Shown: positions 1 through 12,200 of the stretch, piece by piece | How the letters are laid out: each line of letters starts with the position of its first letter | Position numbering within the stretch: position 1 is the stretch's first letter | Assembly (NCBI RefSeq): GCF_018143015.1 | Contig: NC_054751.1 | Coordinates: 25,526,783 to 25,590,782, forward strand | From: Lytechinus variegatus | Taxonomy: Eukaryota; Echinodermata; Echinoidea; Temnopleuroida; Toxopneustidae | Direction: 5' to 3' | Length of the DNA stretch: 64,000 bases | Translations under genes and position numbers: made by a program | The notes under the pieces: model-generated | Database searches by the model: none | Seen by the model: only the letters and a program-made list of their open reading frames with translations | Told to the model about the DNA's origin: nothing

Positions 1-2750
1 TTTTTTTTTTTTTTTTTTGCTTGTCAATTTTTTTTCCTGCGTCCCCCCCTAAATTCACGTGGACCCCCTTGACACGTGTGTTGTCCCCCCCTAAAATTTA
101 GGTTGATGACCTTTTTTTTTTTTTTTTTGCTTCTCAAAAATTTTTGGGGCGCTTGTCCTATTTTTTACATGTGTCCATCCCAAAATTTCAGTTGGACACC
201 CCCTAAATTTATTGGCTTCCGCCGCCAATGATTAGGGGACTTGCAATGCAAAATCCCCCCGTCAGGGCTTTTCAATTTTTGTCTTTAATGATTAAAACTT
301 TCGAAAATTATAGTGACCAGAGTGCAAATTTATATTCCCTCTTGGCATCAATTGCCAAAAAACGGAGAAAAAATGAAGTTAAAAAAAAGGAACAAAAACA
401 GTGACTTACCTCGGCTGTCGCGCAAATTCACTTCCCCGTTTTATCCGATCTTAAGTATGGCAGTGTATCCTATTGCCGGACACCTTTATTTCAGTGCTTT
501 AAAAATGACAACTAGAGGAAATACAATAAAGAAAAATTATCACTTGCTATTCCAAATATTCTGAAAATTATGAATATGACAAAATTATTTTATATTTTCC
601 AACCATTTTCTTTGCACCGCACTTGCCGCATACCCTTCACGAAAAACAATTATTTTCGTGCGTGACAAATTACATCATAATTCTGGACGCGCGCCGGATG
701 GGTAAAAATATTCTTGATTATATTGATGTAAGAAAGAATTGCGTGTGATTTTTTCATGATATATCATATCATGAGTAAAGTTTTTGTTTGCTTTCTTATG
801 TCGATTCTGAACAGATCTTTGTAATAAATTTGTGTTTGCTAACCAATTTCATTTTTATCGCGCGTTCGATATGGCACTTTCCAGTATTAATGCTCGTTCA
901 TATCGTGACCCCCCTCAGTCATCAAGTTCGATCGATGCGCTGTCGATCGTCGACGACTCTCTAGATCTATCACGGTAAACCTCGCGCACGGCCGGACTAC
1001 CGAGTACCTTGAGAACTAGCCGTCAACGATCTGAGCGATGGAGCGGACGAGATTAAAATTCGGCAAATAATTAAGCCCATATTTCCATCAGAAAATAGAT
1101 CAATTGGGATCAATAATGCAAAACTATGTTATAAGATATTTTAAGCGTTTTCTGTCATTTTGGAGAAAAATAAGGTAAAAGTTGGATTTTTTCGCCTTGT
1201 TTTTGCAATCTTGTTCTTTGAATTGATCTGTGAAATTGATCTGCGGAAGTCTTACGGAACGAAATTGATTTCATACGCAGTAATATGCGCGTCCGGAAAT
1301 ATGATAGTGTCCGGTAATACAATACGTGCCTATACATAAACATATGGCCATTGAGTCCCCTGTACAGATCGCGCTAGAACTTCGGTCTCTGTATTTGGTG
1401 AGTGAAGCCACGAAGTTCAGCTGAACAACCAACAAAACAGAGACCGAAGCTTAGCGCAAGCGAGCGCACGGCAGAATTCGGAAGGACACGAATCGACAAT
1501 TGTTTTCATCAATTCTTAATCATTGGTAAGTGTTGAATATGGCCAAACATATTCAACAATAAAATAATACACAAATCTTTGAATTACTTACGCCTTTTTG
1601 TCACGAAACCCCAGAAAAAAATTAAAATTAAATAAAAAATGATACGTTGAACGGTTGACTTTCGATCAGTGGCGTGTCTCTTAGAATGGTATCCGAGAGT
1701 ACACAAATAAAAAATGCAAAACCTGTTGCTTCTCCGGCCGCGAGCGTACAGCATTTGTTCTAGCTTTACTCCAACGTGTTGTAGGACTAAGCCTGTTCAT
1801 CGATCAAAATAGAATGTATATTGCTGCTCTCCTTCAGAAAAATTCAGATGTGCTACTTATGTTGGCAGGGAGGGGTGGCAGGGGTATCGTAGATAGCAAA
1901 AAAAAATTCCATGAGAACACACGAGAATCGAAAATCACTCAAAATAATAGGCAATCTTCTCCCAATGCTTATCTAGCTCGATCATCTCGAGATTCTATTA
2001 GATTTCCAAGAAACTGGACAAAATGCAAATTTTTCGAGTCTTCACCGAGCCTTTAAAAAAAGACGGAGTTTCAATCAAATTAACATAGAACACTAATACT
2101 TATGTGGTGGATAAATGGAAGCGAAACAATGATCATGCAAAACTAAACGTATCCTCATATAATTGCTTTACTTGCGTTTGGTTTCATAATCTGGCACAAA
2201 TGTGTTCTAATATCATCATCATCATCATCGTTTATAAGGGGTGTAGGTGGTCCTGTCGTAAACACTTGCTGCAAATTTAGAGTCTATACAAATGCGGGCG
2301 TGGGTGTCAGCTAGGTGATTACAAAATGCCCCCTTTTGCTAAAAGGAATCTGTATAGGTCCATGGTTCAAATGAGTTGAAGCTGGTGGGCAATATCAGAG
2401 TTACATGCAAACTATTTCAAGAATGGTTCACTCTTATTGCTGAAAGAGCATACTGCATACTGCAAATTAATGTTCAACTGACAGTGAGTGGTGTATAGAT
2501 TCATCATAGTGCTTTCCAATTATGGTTGTATTATTGCACCCCAGATTGCATCTTATATTGTGACGTAATCAATTAATGATTGCTGGGTTAACTAAATATT
2601 TGCCCCTTCAGGGAATGCTATCCCCCATTGTACTTTTTGATGTGGACTAACGGTGTCTGTACTAATATTATTTTAAAATAACACTTGTCGCGCTGACTGT
2701 CCGCGAGTCTGGTGAGGAATTTAATATTGGTATTACTTCCAACAGAGAAT
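1..2750. other. Intergenic, low-complexity and dispersed repeat sequence, no gene seen
   Basis: The first 250 bases are poly-T and poly-C blocks around GCTTGTCAA-type words; similar text recurs at about 32260-32370. Around 360-470 is a segment that recurs near 34665-34770. At 1376-1452 two arms containing CTTCGGTCTCTG and CAGAGACCGAAG form a small inverted repeat. Short open frames here lack family features or splice context. Confidence 0.5.
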
Positions 2751-3190
2751 AAAGGTGGCGATGCACATAAACATATATGCACTTTGGCTTCTATACTTTC
2801 ATGTATTATAACTCCTGGTTATAGGTGAGTGGACTGTGTACTGAAGATAAAAAAACCACTTAATGATATCAACCCGCTAACCGATTTAGTCTGCCTAAAT
2901 AGACCCTTGGTGGTCCCAATTTTCGCATAGTGCATACTATAATAATGCCTCATTGTGGTGGTTATAATTTGCGTACTTAATATTTATAATGTTCAATACA
3001 TGTATGATTTGATTTACTTTCAACAATTTATTTTCTTTTATTATAATAAGAAGTACTAGTAATTTTATTCAATTTATATAATTTCATGTTTGTACTTGAA
3101 TATTATTCTATTACTGTAAATTGTACACATGTTTTATTCAGCCTCTGGCAGCGAGTCATGTTTTAATAAACCATTATTGAGTTGAACTGA
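2750..3190 (+). mobile_element. Probable LINE 3' tail
   Basis: The stretch ends GTTTTAATAAACCATTATTGA followed by short GAACTGA-like units. This is the usual shape of a 5'-truncated non-LTR retrotransposon tail with a simple-repeat end. No reverse transcriptase coding is visible. The left border is approximate. Confidence 0.4.
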
Positions 3191-3195
3191 ATAAG

Positions 3196-3640
3196 CCAGT
3201 TCGTAGTTCCTTTCTGCGCATGATCAAAAGATTCTACGCATGATCAGAAGAAGGTCATTTGTACTAAAGTGACATGGTGCTTTAAAATCTAATGAGATAA
3301 GCACCAACTTTGATGTCTTCATTATTCATATATTCTTTTGAATTGTCATTTTCATTTACATCCACAAAACAACAACAATGCTTCCACGAACGACTGGTAT
3401 TTCACAGTTTGTCAAGTACATTGTGCAACATGCTAAGATATGCATTCAAAGTAGGAATGCAACAAATACCTTCATTAAGTGTTCATTGGTGTGCTATTCT
3501 AGTCACCTGGTCTATTCAATTTCTTCATCCTGCTATGTAAGGTGAGCTTACGTAATATCTTGCTTTGACATCTGCTTATCATGATGAAATAAATGAAAGG
3601 TCATTTGACCAAAATTGCCCATGTAGTAACTACGAACTGG
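3196..3640. mobile_element. MITE-like foldback with CCAGTTCGTAGTT termini
   Basis: The left end CCAGTTCGTAGTT at 3196-3208 is the exact reverse complement of AACTACGAACTGG at 3628-3640. The 420-bp interior carries a local repeat of TACGCATGATCA-like words and no convincing coding. It sits directly after the LINE-like tail. Confidence 0.7.
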
Positions 3641-4707
3641 TCTATTGAATTGAAAGCAGAGTCTGAAGCAGCTAGACTAGATTCACTATGTACTTTCGCT
3701 TTCTGGGGTGTAGTCTTCACTCTAGACATGGTTTTAGTTAAGTGTCAAATATGAGTCTGTACTTGCAGACTTCTGACCAATCATCGATCGGTTTTGTGTT
3801 AATTATTTTAAAAGTGAACAAATTTGAGTGAATCATCTCTTCAAACTCAAAGGGATCAGGTTCCAAGCATCCTGCATAATCACTATTCCTGGATCACAAT
3901 GATATTGCTAGGTGGCGGGGATGTGAGTGTCGACAGATTGCTCTTCCGAAATGCATACTTTTTCCCACAAATCTTCATTTTATTTCTTAGTAGTTATAGG
4001 TGATTGAATGAACGGAGGAATACTTGAAAGTTCGAATAATTCAATGCCGATATAAACATTTGAAAATGGTAAATTCCTCCATCAGATTTTACGAAGCTAC
4101 GATTATCATCACTCTGTCTTTGTTATTGGAGTAATTGGTAACAAAAATCAGATTTCCGATACTATTAACTGAATGTATATAGCTTGAAAGTGTGACGATC
4201 ATTTATTTTACAAGGTTTTGGAAGGCTTACGATTGTTCCGGGGGGAAATGTGACATTAACAAGTTATGCAACTCTGTTATTTTGCATATTTTGAGAATGT
4301 TTTGAGTGCTTTTATTGTTTTCAATGAAATCAGTCTGATGTTGGATGGACCCGGGATGGATTCGTTCTTTATATTAAAAACATATGCAGCATTTTCATAT
4401 CTTGACAAAAAATAACTTCTACAATTCAGGAGAAATAGATGTAAATGTACGTTTTCCTCGGGCGGGTTTTCAAAACGAGGGGGGTTGGGGCTGATCATGC
4501 AAACAATCACAATCATATGGTCATTTTTACGCTTGTGTACACGGTTTTGGAACAAAGTGGGGGGCTGAAGCCCCCCAGCCAACCCCCCCCCCCCGCTTCC
4601 GCGGCCTCTGAGTGTGTTTTTACTTATAAAATTAGTATTATCGTAAGAACAATTATATGATAATTATTATTTTCATGTTCGTTTCATATATAAAACTTGA
4701 CAAATCA

Positions 4708-5160
4708 TCATGTGGGCACGCAGAAATTTATGGACCATATATACAAATATTATTAAGAGGGCACGCGATACCAAGAGAAATATCACAACACTTACCCTAT
4801 GTGTATCATCAAGTGACAAGACTATATTGATTTTTTTTCAGAAAAATAGCATTCTCTTCATAATTATATAAAATATGTCTTGTACAGAACAACGCATTCC
4901 CGAAGCATCATTTTAAAATACCTGCTGTGATATTTGAAATTCATATGTGGGCACATGGAAAATTATAGACCATACAATCATATAACAAGCTGGCACACGA
5001 TTCACATTAAAACATGTAGTATACCTTATGAGTATCATCAAATGCCGAGACTTTATTGATCATTTTAAGAAAAATAGCATTTTCTTCATTATATAACACT
5101 ATATGCCGTCCTCCCCAGAACAACGCGTTTCAGAAACATTATTTAAGAATGCTGTGACCC
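4708..5160. repeat. Two tandem copies of a ~230-bp unit
   Basis: Copy 1 starts CATGTGGGCACGCAGAAA near 4710. Copy 2 starts CATATGTGGGCACATGGAAA near 4942. Both carry GACCATA, the word GTATCATCAA, AGAAAAATAGCATT and CAGAACAACGC in the same order. The copies have diverged considerably. No coding is seen. Confidence 0.7.
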
Positions 5161-5289
5161 ATGCAGTGTACATATGGTAAATGCCCTGCAATAGACCTCT
5201 CTTGCATCTAATGGTTTTACATAATAAGATTCAGTTCAAATTAGGTCAATTATATTATTTGAAATAGAAAATATTAACGCGAAAGCAAT

Positions 5290-5650
5290 AAACGAACGTG
5301 GTTTGGAACTTTTGATTCTCAGTCCAATTCCTATTAAACGATCCTTTCAGTCAGCAGCACCTGAACTGTGGAATAAACTGCCTAATAATCTGAGGGCCAT
5401 AACATGTACTTCAACCTTTCTCAAATCTTTAAAAACGTACTTGTTCTCATGTTAGATTATTTGGTTTAAGAGCGATATGTTACAATGTCTTGTTAATCTT
5501 TCGTTTTCATTTATTATTTATGCATTTTATTCTAAGTATACCTGTATTAGACTTAATTACATCTTTTGAAAAGCGCGTAGAGATTCCGTAGAATATTATG
5601 CGCTATATAAGCATCTATTATTATTATTATTATTATTATTATTTTTATTA
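5290..5650 (+). mobile_element. LINE 3' end: tail of a non-LTR reverse transcriptase and (TAT)n tail
   Basis: An open frame to the TAG at 5453-5455 encodes RSFQSAAPELWNKLPNNLR followed by STFLKSLKTYLF. This is the conserved C-terminal extension of CR1/L2/Jockey-like LINE polymerases (RSF..AAP.LWN.LP...FK..LK.YLF). It is followed by about 170 bp of 3' UTR ending in GCGCTATATAAGCATC and a (TAT)n run, typical of 5'-truncated insertions. The main polymerase domain is absent. Confidence 0.8.
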
Positions 5651-6269
5651 AACGACGATGATTTAGAACTGATAATTATCTATAGAAATTTTAAAAATCC
5701 ATCTTAAAAGTAATGGTTCTCCATCAATTTTTTGTGTAGTGCTATCATCTTTTCACGTATCTCTTCATGTCAACAAAATATGGCTACCATAAACAACTGA
5801 TGTTATACATACAATTAATAATTAGTCATGCAAGCACAACGATTTTCCTATGAACAAGATTCATAGCAATTCTTCCTGGAAAACAACTATGTATAGATAC
5901 AAGCGATTTTAAATTGTCGGGAAACGATCTCGGAATGTGACAGTATTCACAATTAAAAATCAGTGAACATAGCAACCCAAAATAAATACCACACTCACAT
6001 ATATTTACGGGAAAGATATAAAGGCTTAATATCAATTGAAAAAATGTCGGATGAATATCCAATTCCATCTATAGTAGTTTGATAATTATTGCACATTAAG
6101 TCTATTCGAGGGAAATCCCACATGAACCAATAGGTGTAAGACACTTATTTTTTAGTCATGAAAAGGATATTTATGTTCAGTATTTTGTAATTGCTGTGTT
6201 TTCATTGAAGATTAAAATTCCCAGTAAAATCAACTGGGATCAAAGAAATATTAAATATTTAAGTCAACA

Positions 6270-9200
6270 TCAAAGTTTCGACGAAAGGTGTGAAACTGAT
6301 GGATTCGAATCTAGCCAATCTAAACGGTAGGTTTCTATGACGTTTAGTTGACACCGGAACCAGTTTATCGTTTTCCGCCAAGCTTTGTTAAGTCCATATG
6401 CGTGGAGTCGTGGATGGCCTCCGTTGATTCCAAAGACAGCTAGGTAAGTTGATCGATAAACAATGAAAATAAAAATATAAAAATTGTGGTAAAATATATC
6501 TATCATATTCTGCAATAAACTAAACAGAAAACTATATATTTTCAGGACTAGTCATGTCATGGAAAGAAAAGAACATGAATATTTTTTTAATCTATTTCTA
6601 AATCATTGATTTGTAAATTATTCACACAAAGTTTGAAAGCTACATCAAGTAATCCATGCATTTAATCATTTCACAATTCAGTATATTGTTTATTGATTGC
6701 ATACTACACATAGCTGTATCTTTGTAATTATTCGTTGTAATGTTTGTATATAAATGAAAGTAAATATTTGGGTAACGTCCAAATTAAATCTCATGAGGCT
6801 GTAAACATGCCTTTCTTTACACGTCCTGAGACTGAATGCTTAAAGGTATGAATCATCATTATCTACTCTTATAGTCTTTCTTTCCAACTTTCTCTTTCAT
6901 TGTACCTATCTCAATATATATTCTTTGTATACGTTTTACATGAAAATGTCATTGTAATTGTATTTGAAAGTGTAAGCTTGATTAATTTTTATATCAATTT
7001 ACATAATATATTTCATATCTATGTTTCTTTGATTTGTATCATAATGTTAAAAAAAGTTAATATAGAAACTACATAAACCAAATAAAATTCAAAAATAAAA
7101 TAAGTCCATTTTATTTTGTTCTGTTGAATATGAAAATAAAACAATCTGAACATAAGTACATAAATCAATAGTACACACTGTATATTTGTCAGTCCCAAGA
7201 TTCGAATGTTTGCTAGTCAGAAGATCTACTTACGATAGGGAAGAGTTGGATCCATGTTATTTTGGCGACAAAGAGGTAGATACGGAGCATCAACATAGTG
7301 GCCCGCACCTTCAAGATGGATACTCTCTAAGAGATGACCCTTACCCGCTTTCTCCATCCTATTCTTCATCTATAATGACGATAATGATAACATTAATGAT
7401 AATAATAATGATAATAGTAATAATAATAATTATAATAATAATAATAATGTTAATAATAATAATAATGATAATAATAATCATAATAATTATAATAATAATA
7501 ATGATAATAATAATATTAAAAATGATAATAATGATAATGATGATGATAATAATAATGATATAATGATAGTCATTTATATAGCGCCATCTACCTACAAATA
7601 TTCTATTCCGAGGCGCACAAGAAAAGAAAGAATGAGAAAGTTTAGTGGATGAGTGTCAAAGTGCCAATAACTAATACTGTTAGAAAAGATAAGACTTCAG
7701 TTTAGATTTGAAGGTTTCCAGCGATGGTATAATTTAACGGCAAATTATTGCAGAGAGAAGGTGCTGCTCAAGGCATAGAAAGCTCGCACACCATTACTAC
7801 ACGTGTCATGGGAGTCTTAAAGGGGTGGTCCGGGTTGAAAATATTTAGATCTTAATACATAGAGTAGAATTCACTGAGCAAAACGCCGAAAATTTCATCA
7901 AGATCGGAAAACAAAAAATAAAGTTATTGAAGTTTAAAGTTTAGCAATATTTTGTGAAAACAGTCGTCATGAATATTCATAAGGCGAGCTGATGATGTCA
8001 CATCTCCACTTTCCGTTTTCTTATGTTATTACATAAAATCATATTTTTTAAACTTATTTCCTACTTGTGAGAATAATATGTCTCCCTCATAATGAAATAA
8101 GTTGCAGCAATAAATATCCGATGCATTAAATCAGTTGTCACTCCAATTTTTATAGTTCTTGGAGGAAAAAAAATTAATTAACCTAATTTCATATAATAGA
8201 ATACAAAAGAACAAGTGGAGATGTGACATCATCAGCTCACCTTATGAATATTCATGACGACTGTTTTTACAAAATATCACTAAATTTTAAAATTCAATAA
8301 CTTTGTTATTTGTCATCCGATTTTGATGAAATTTTCGGCATTTTGCTCAGTGGCTACTCTATTTATTAAGCCATAAATACTTTCTAGTAGAGCGGATAAG
8401 CTCCAAAAATCACAAGAATTGTGCAAAATTTGACTAAAGCATGAAACTTTCACAAGTATTAGTATATGCTGTAAGATTTGTTTTAAAGATGGGAGGTAAA
8501 TTTAAAAATGCCATTTTCGGCCGTTGCCATGGCAACGGAATAATTTCTCAAAAATGACATACATTCCCATGTAAATGGTAAATAAACATGATATAGATGA
8601 ATAAAATGACAACTTTCAAGCTTCCAATTGAATATATATAAAATTTAGAAACATTCAAAATCAACAAGATAGTTCCAATTGGTCCGTTGCCATGGCAACG
8701 GCTTGTTTTTCCCCAGAAAAATAAAAATTTTAATAAAAAAACGTTGTAGAATATGATTTATCTTTAATTTCCCCTAATTTTACAGTGTTAAACAAAGATA
8801 TTTTGGTTGCTAGATGTATAAATCATATCTCAAGCCATTGCCATGGCAACCAAATAACAACTGATTTACAAAAATAACATGGTTGACAAGACAATGGGCA
8901 GGTGGAAAAATCAACTGGAATTGACTTTATATGTATGCTTTAGTTTTGACCCCCTCATTTGAACCAAAAATACAGAAAGTGTTCTGCAGGAGTTCTTTAT
9001 AAAGATAAAACTTTATGTTGCATTGGTAATGCTTGAATTAAATAAAAAGAAACAATATTGCAAAGAATCCGTTGCCATGGCAACAGCTTATTTCCCTCTA
9101 GAAAGGTAAAAATATTGATAAAAATGTAGAATACATGTATGATCATTAGTCAATTTTCAATCATTTTTGAGGTACTAATCGGGATATGCTTGTGACTAAA

Positions 9201-12200
9201 TTTATAAATATAACATCTTAAGTCATTGCCATGGCAACCAGATAACATCTAATTAAAAACAACAACAACAGGGATGACAAGGTTATGGAAAGGTGAAAAG
9301 TACAATGAAAATTAACTTATATGTACATGCATAAGGTTTGACCTACTCAATTAATTTAGGGGAAATAATACAGTGAGTGTTCTGCATGAACTAATTGGAA
9401 TGATACAGATTGATGTTGCCTTGGTGATACTTGAATTAAATAAAAAAAAAACAATGTTGCAAAGAACCCGTTGCCATGGCAACAGCTTATTTCCCTCTAG
9501 AAAGGTAAAAATATTGATAAAAATGTAAAATACATGTATGATCATCATTCCATTTTCAATCATTTTTTAGGTACTAATCGGGATATGCTTGTGACTAAAT
9601 TTATAAATATAACATCTTAAGTCATTGCCATGGCAACCAGATAACATCTAATTAAAAACAACAACAGTGATGACAAGGTTATGGAAAGGTGAAAAGTACA
9701 ATAAAAATTAACTTATATGTACATGCATAATATCTAATTTGAAAAAAAAAACATGGTTGACAACACAATGGACAGGTGGAAAATACAATTAGAATTATTC
9801 TGTATATGCTTAAGTTTTGAACCCCAGTCATTGCCATGGCAACCAGATAACATTCAATTTAAAAAACAACAAAACAGGGATGACAAGGTTATGGATAGGT
9901 GAAAAATACAATGAAAATAACTTTTATGCATAAGGTTTGACCTACTCAATTAATTTAGGGGAAATAATAAAGTGAGTGTTTTGCATGAACTAATTAGAAT
10001 GTCCAACATCGATGTTGCCTTAGCAATACTTGAATTCCACGATAAATATCAATGTTGCAAATGACCTGTTGCCATAGCAACGGCTCATTTGCACAAGAAA
10101 AGTACCAGTTTTGATTAGAAAAATGACTATAGACTCTGATTTTTCTTTCATTTCTCCTAATTTTGTGATAAGAATTGATATGTTTGCTGTTAACATACAA
10201 ATAATATCTGAAGCCATTGTCATGGCAACCAAATTACATCTAATTTGAAAAAAAAAACATGGTTGACAACACAATGGACAGGTGGAAAATACAATTAGAA
10301 TTATTCTGTATATGCTTAAGTTTTGAACCCCTCATTTGAACATAAAGTATAGAATGAGTTCTGCAGGAGTTCTTTAGAAAGATAAAAAATTATGTTGCCT
10401 TGGTTACGCTTGAATTAAATTCTTTTTAAAATGTTGCAAAGGGCTCGTTGCCATGGCAACAGCTTATTTCCCTGTAGAAAGGTAAATATATTGATAAGAA
10501 TGTAGAATACAGACATGTATGGTCATCTTTCCATTTTCAATTATTTTAAGGGACTGATCAAGATATGTTTGTGACTAGATTTATAAATATAACATCTTAA
10601 GCCATTTCCATGGCAACCCGATAACATCTATTTTTTTCAAAAACAACATGGATGACAAGGGTATGGAGACTATGGACAGGTGAAAAATTCACTTAATGTG
10701 CATGCATAAGGTTTGACCTCAATCTAGGGGAAACAATACAATGAGTGTTCTGCATGAACTAATTAGAATGATAAACATTGATGATGCCTTGGTAATACTT
10801 GAATTCAATGATAAATATCAACGTTGCAAATGATCTGTTGTCATAGCAACTGCTCATTTTCCCAAGAAAAGTACCAGTTTTGATTAGAAAAACTGTAGTG
10901 GTCTGATGTGTCCAAGACCTTGAGACGGCTTCCAAAAATGGAGTTTAAAACGGCTGTTGATATATAAATGGACATAGCTCACTTCATATCCGTCTGGGAT
11001 AATTATATGATTTCGTGTCTAGACCATGGTTTCAATGGTCAAGTAATACATTATGACAAGTTACACGGACAGTCAGTTGTCCTGTATATTAAAAGAAATC
11101 CAAGATGGCTTTGAAAATGGAGTCTAAAATTGCTGTTGCTGCATTAAAAAACGTAGTTTCTTTAATATCCTGGAATAAGTTTATGCCATAGTGAAATGTG
11201 TCAAATTATACATAAGGACAAGTTACAAGAACAGTTAGTGTTCAAGTATGTCCAAAAATCCAAGGTGGCTTCCAAAAATGGAATATAGAATAGCCCCTGT
11301 TACTAACAAATGGACATATTTCGTGTAATATCTGCCAAGTGCATATTATTTTGATATCTAAATCATGGTTTTAAAAGTCAGTAAATACATCATGTACATT
11401 GGAACAAGTTACAAGGACACAAGGACAGTCAGTAATCCAGTATGTTGCAACATCCAAGATGGCTTCAACCAATCGGAGTCTATTGAATTGGAGCCTGTTG
11501 CTTAAAAATTGACATAGTTCATTTAAATCCACCAAGGAAAACTGATTTTGGTGTTCACACTTTGGTTTCAAGTTTTAAAAGATACGTTTAGACTTGTTAC
11601 AATGATATCCAGTTGTCCATTTTGCCTAAAAATCCAAGAGGGTTTTCCGAAATGGCATCCAAAATGACTTCTATCACTCAAAAATTATCAGAGTTCATAA
11701 AACCTGTAAGAAACAATTTTGGTGTCTACACTGTGGTATGAAGGGTCCATTATTACATTAGGACAAGTAACAAGGATGGTTAGTTTTCAATTTTGTCCAA
11801 AATCCAAGGTAGATTCTCACAAGTGGATATCATATCCACTTCCAAGTAACAGTCGCCATTTTAGAATCTATTTATGGAAGCCATCTTGGATTTTCAGGCA
11901 AAATGGACAATTATACATCATTGTAACCAGTCCCAACGTATCATTTGATCCTTGAAATCCTAGTGTAGACACCAAAACAACATCCCAATGTGTATTTAAT
12001 GTACTATGTCCACTTTTAAGTAACATTAAAACCCCCATTTTCAAACAATCTTTGAATTTTTGGACACAATATTGACGCCTGACTGTCTGTTCAACTGGAC
12101 ACAATGTACAGTATTAGTTGACCCTTGAAACACTTCTGTAGACACCAAAATCATATCCCCAATGTGTATTAGTAATGAACTATATGTCCATTTTTAAGTA

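Noticed and set aside
7186-7563. Plus-strand open frame of 125 codons with a plausible N-terminal half
   Set aside because: Its non-repeat half is the antisense of ACOT/BAAT exon 7 (7369-7234), and the rest is a trinucleotide microsatellite. The minus-strand reading has the GAGH motif and in-phase splice sites.
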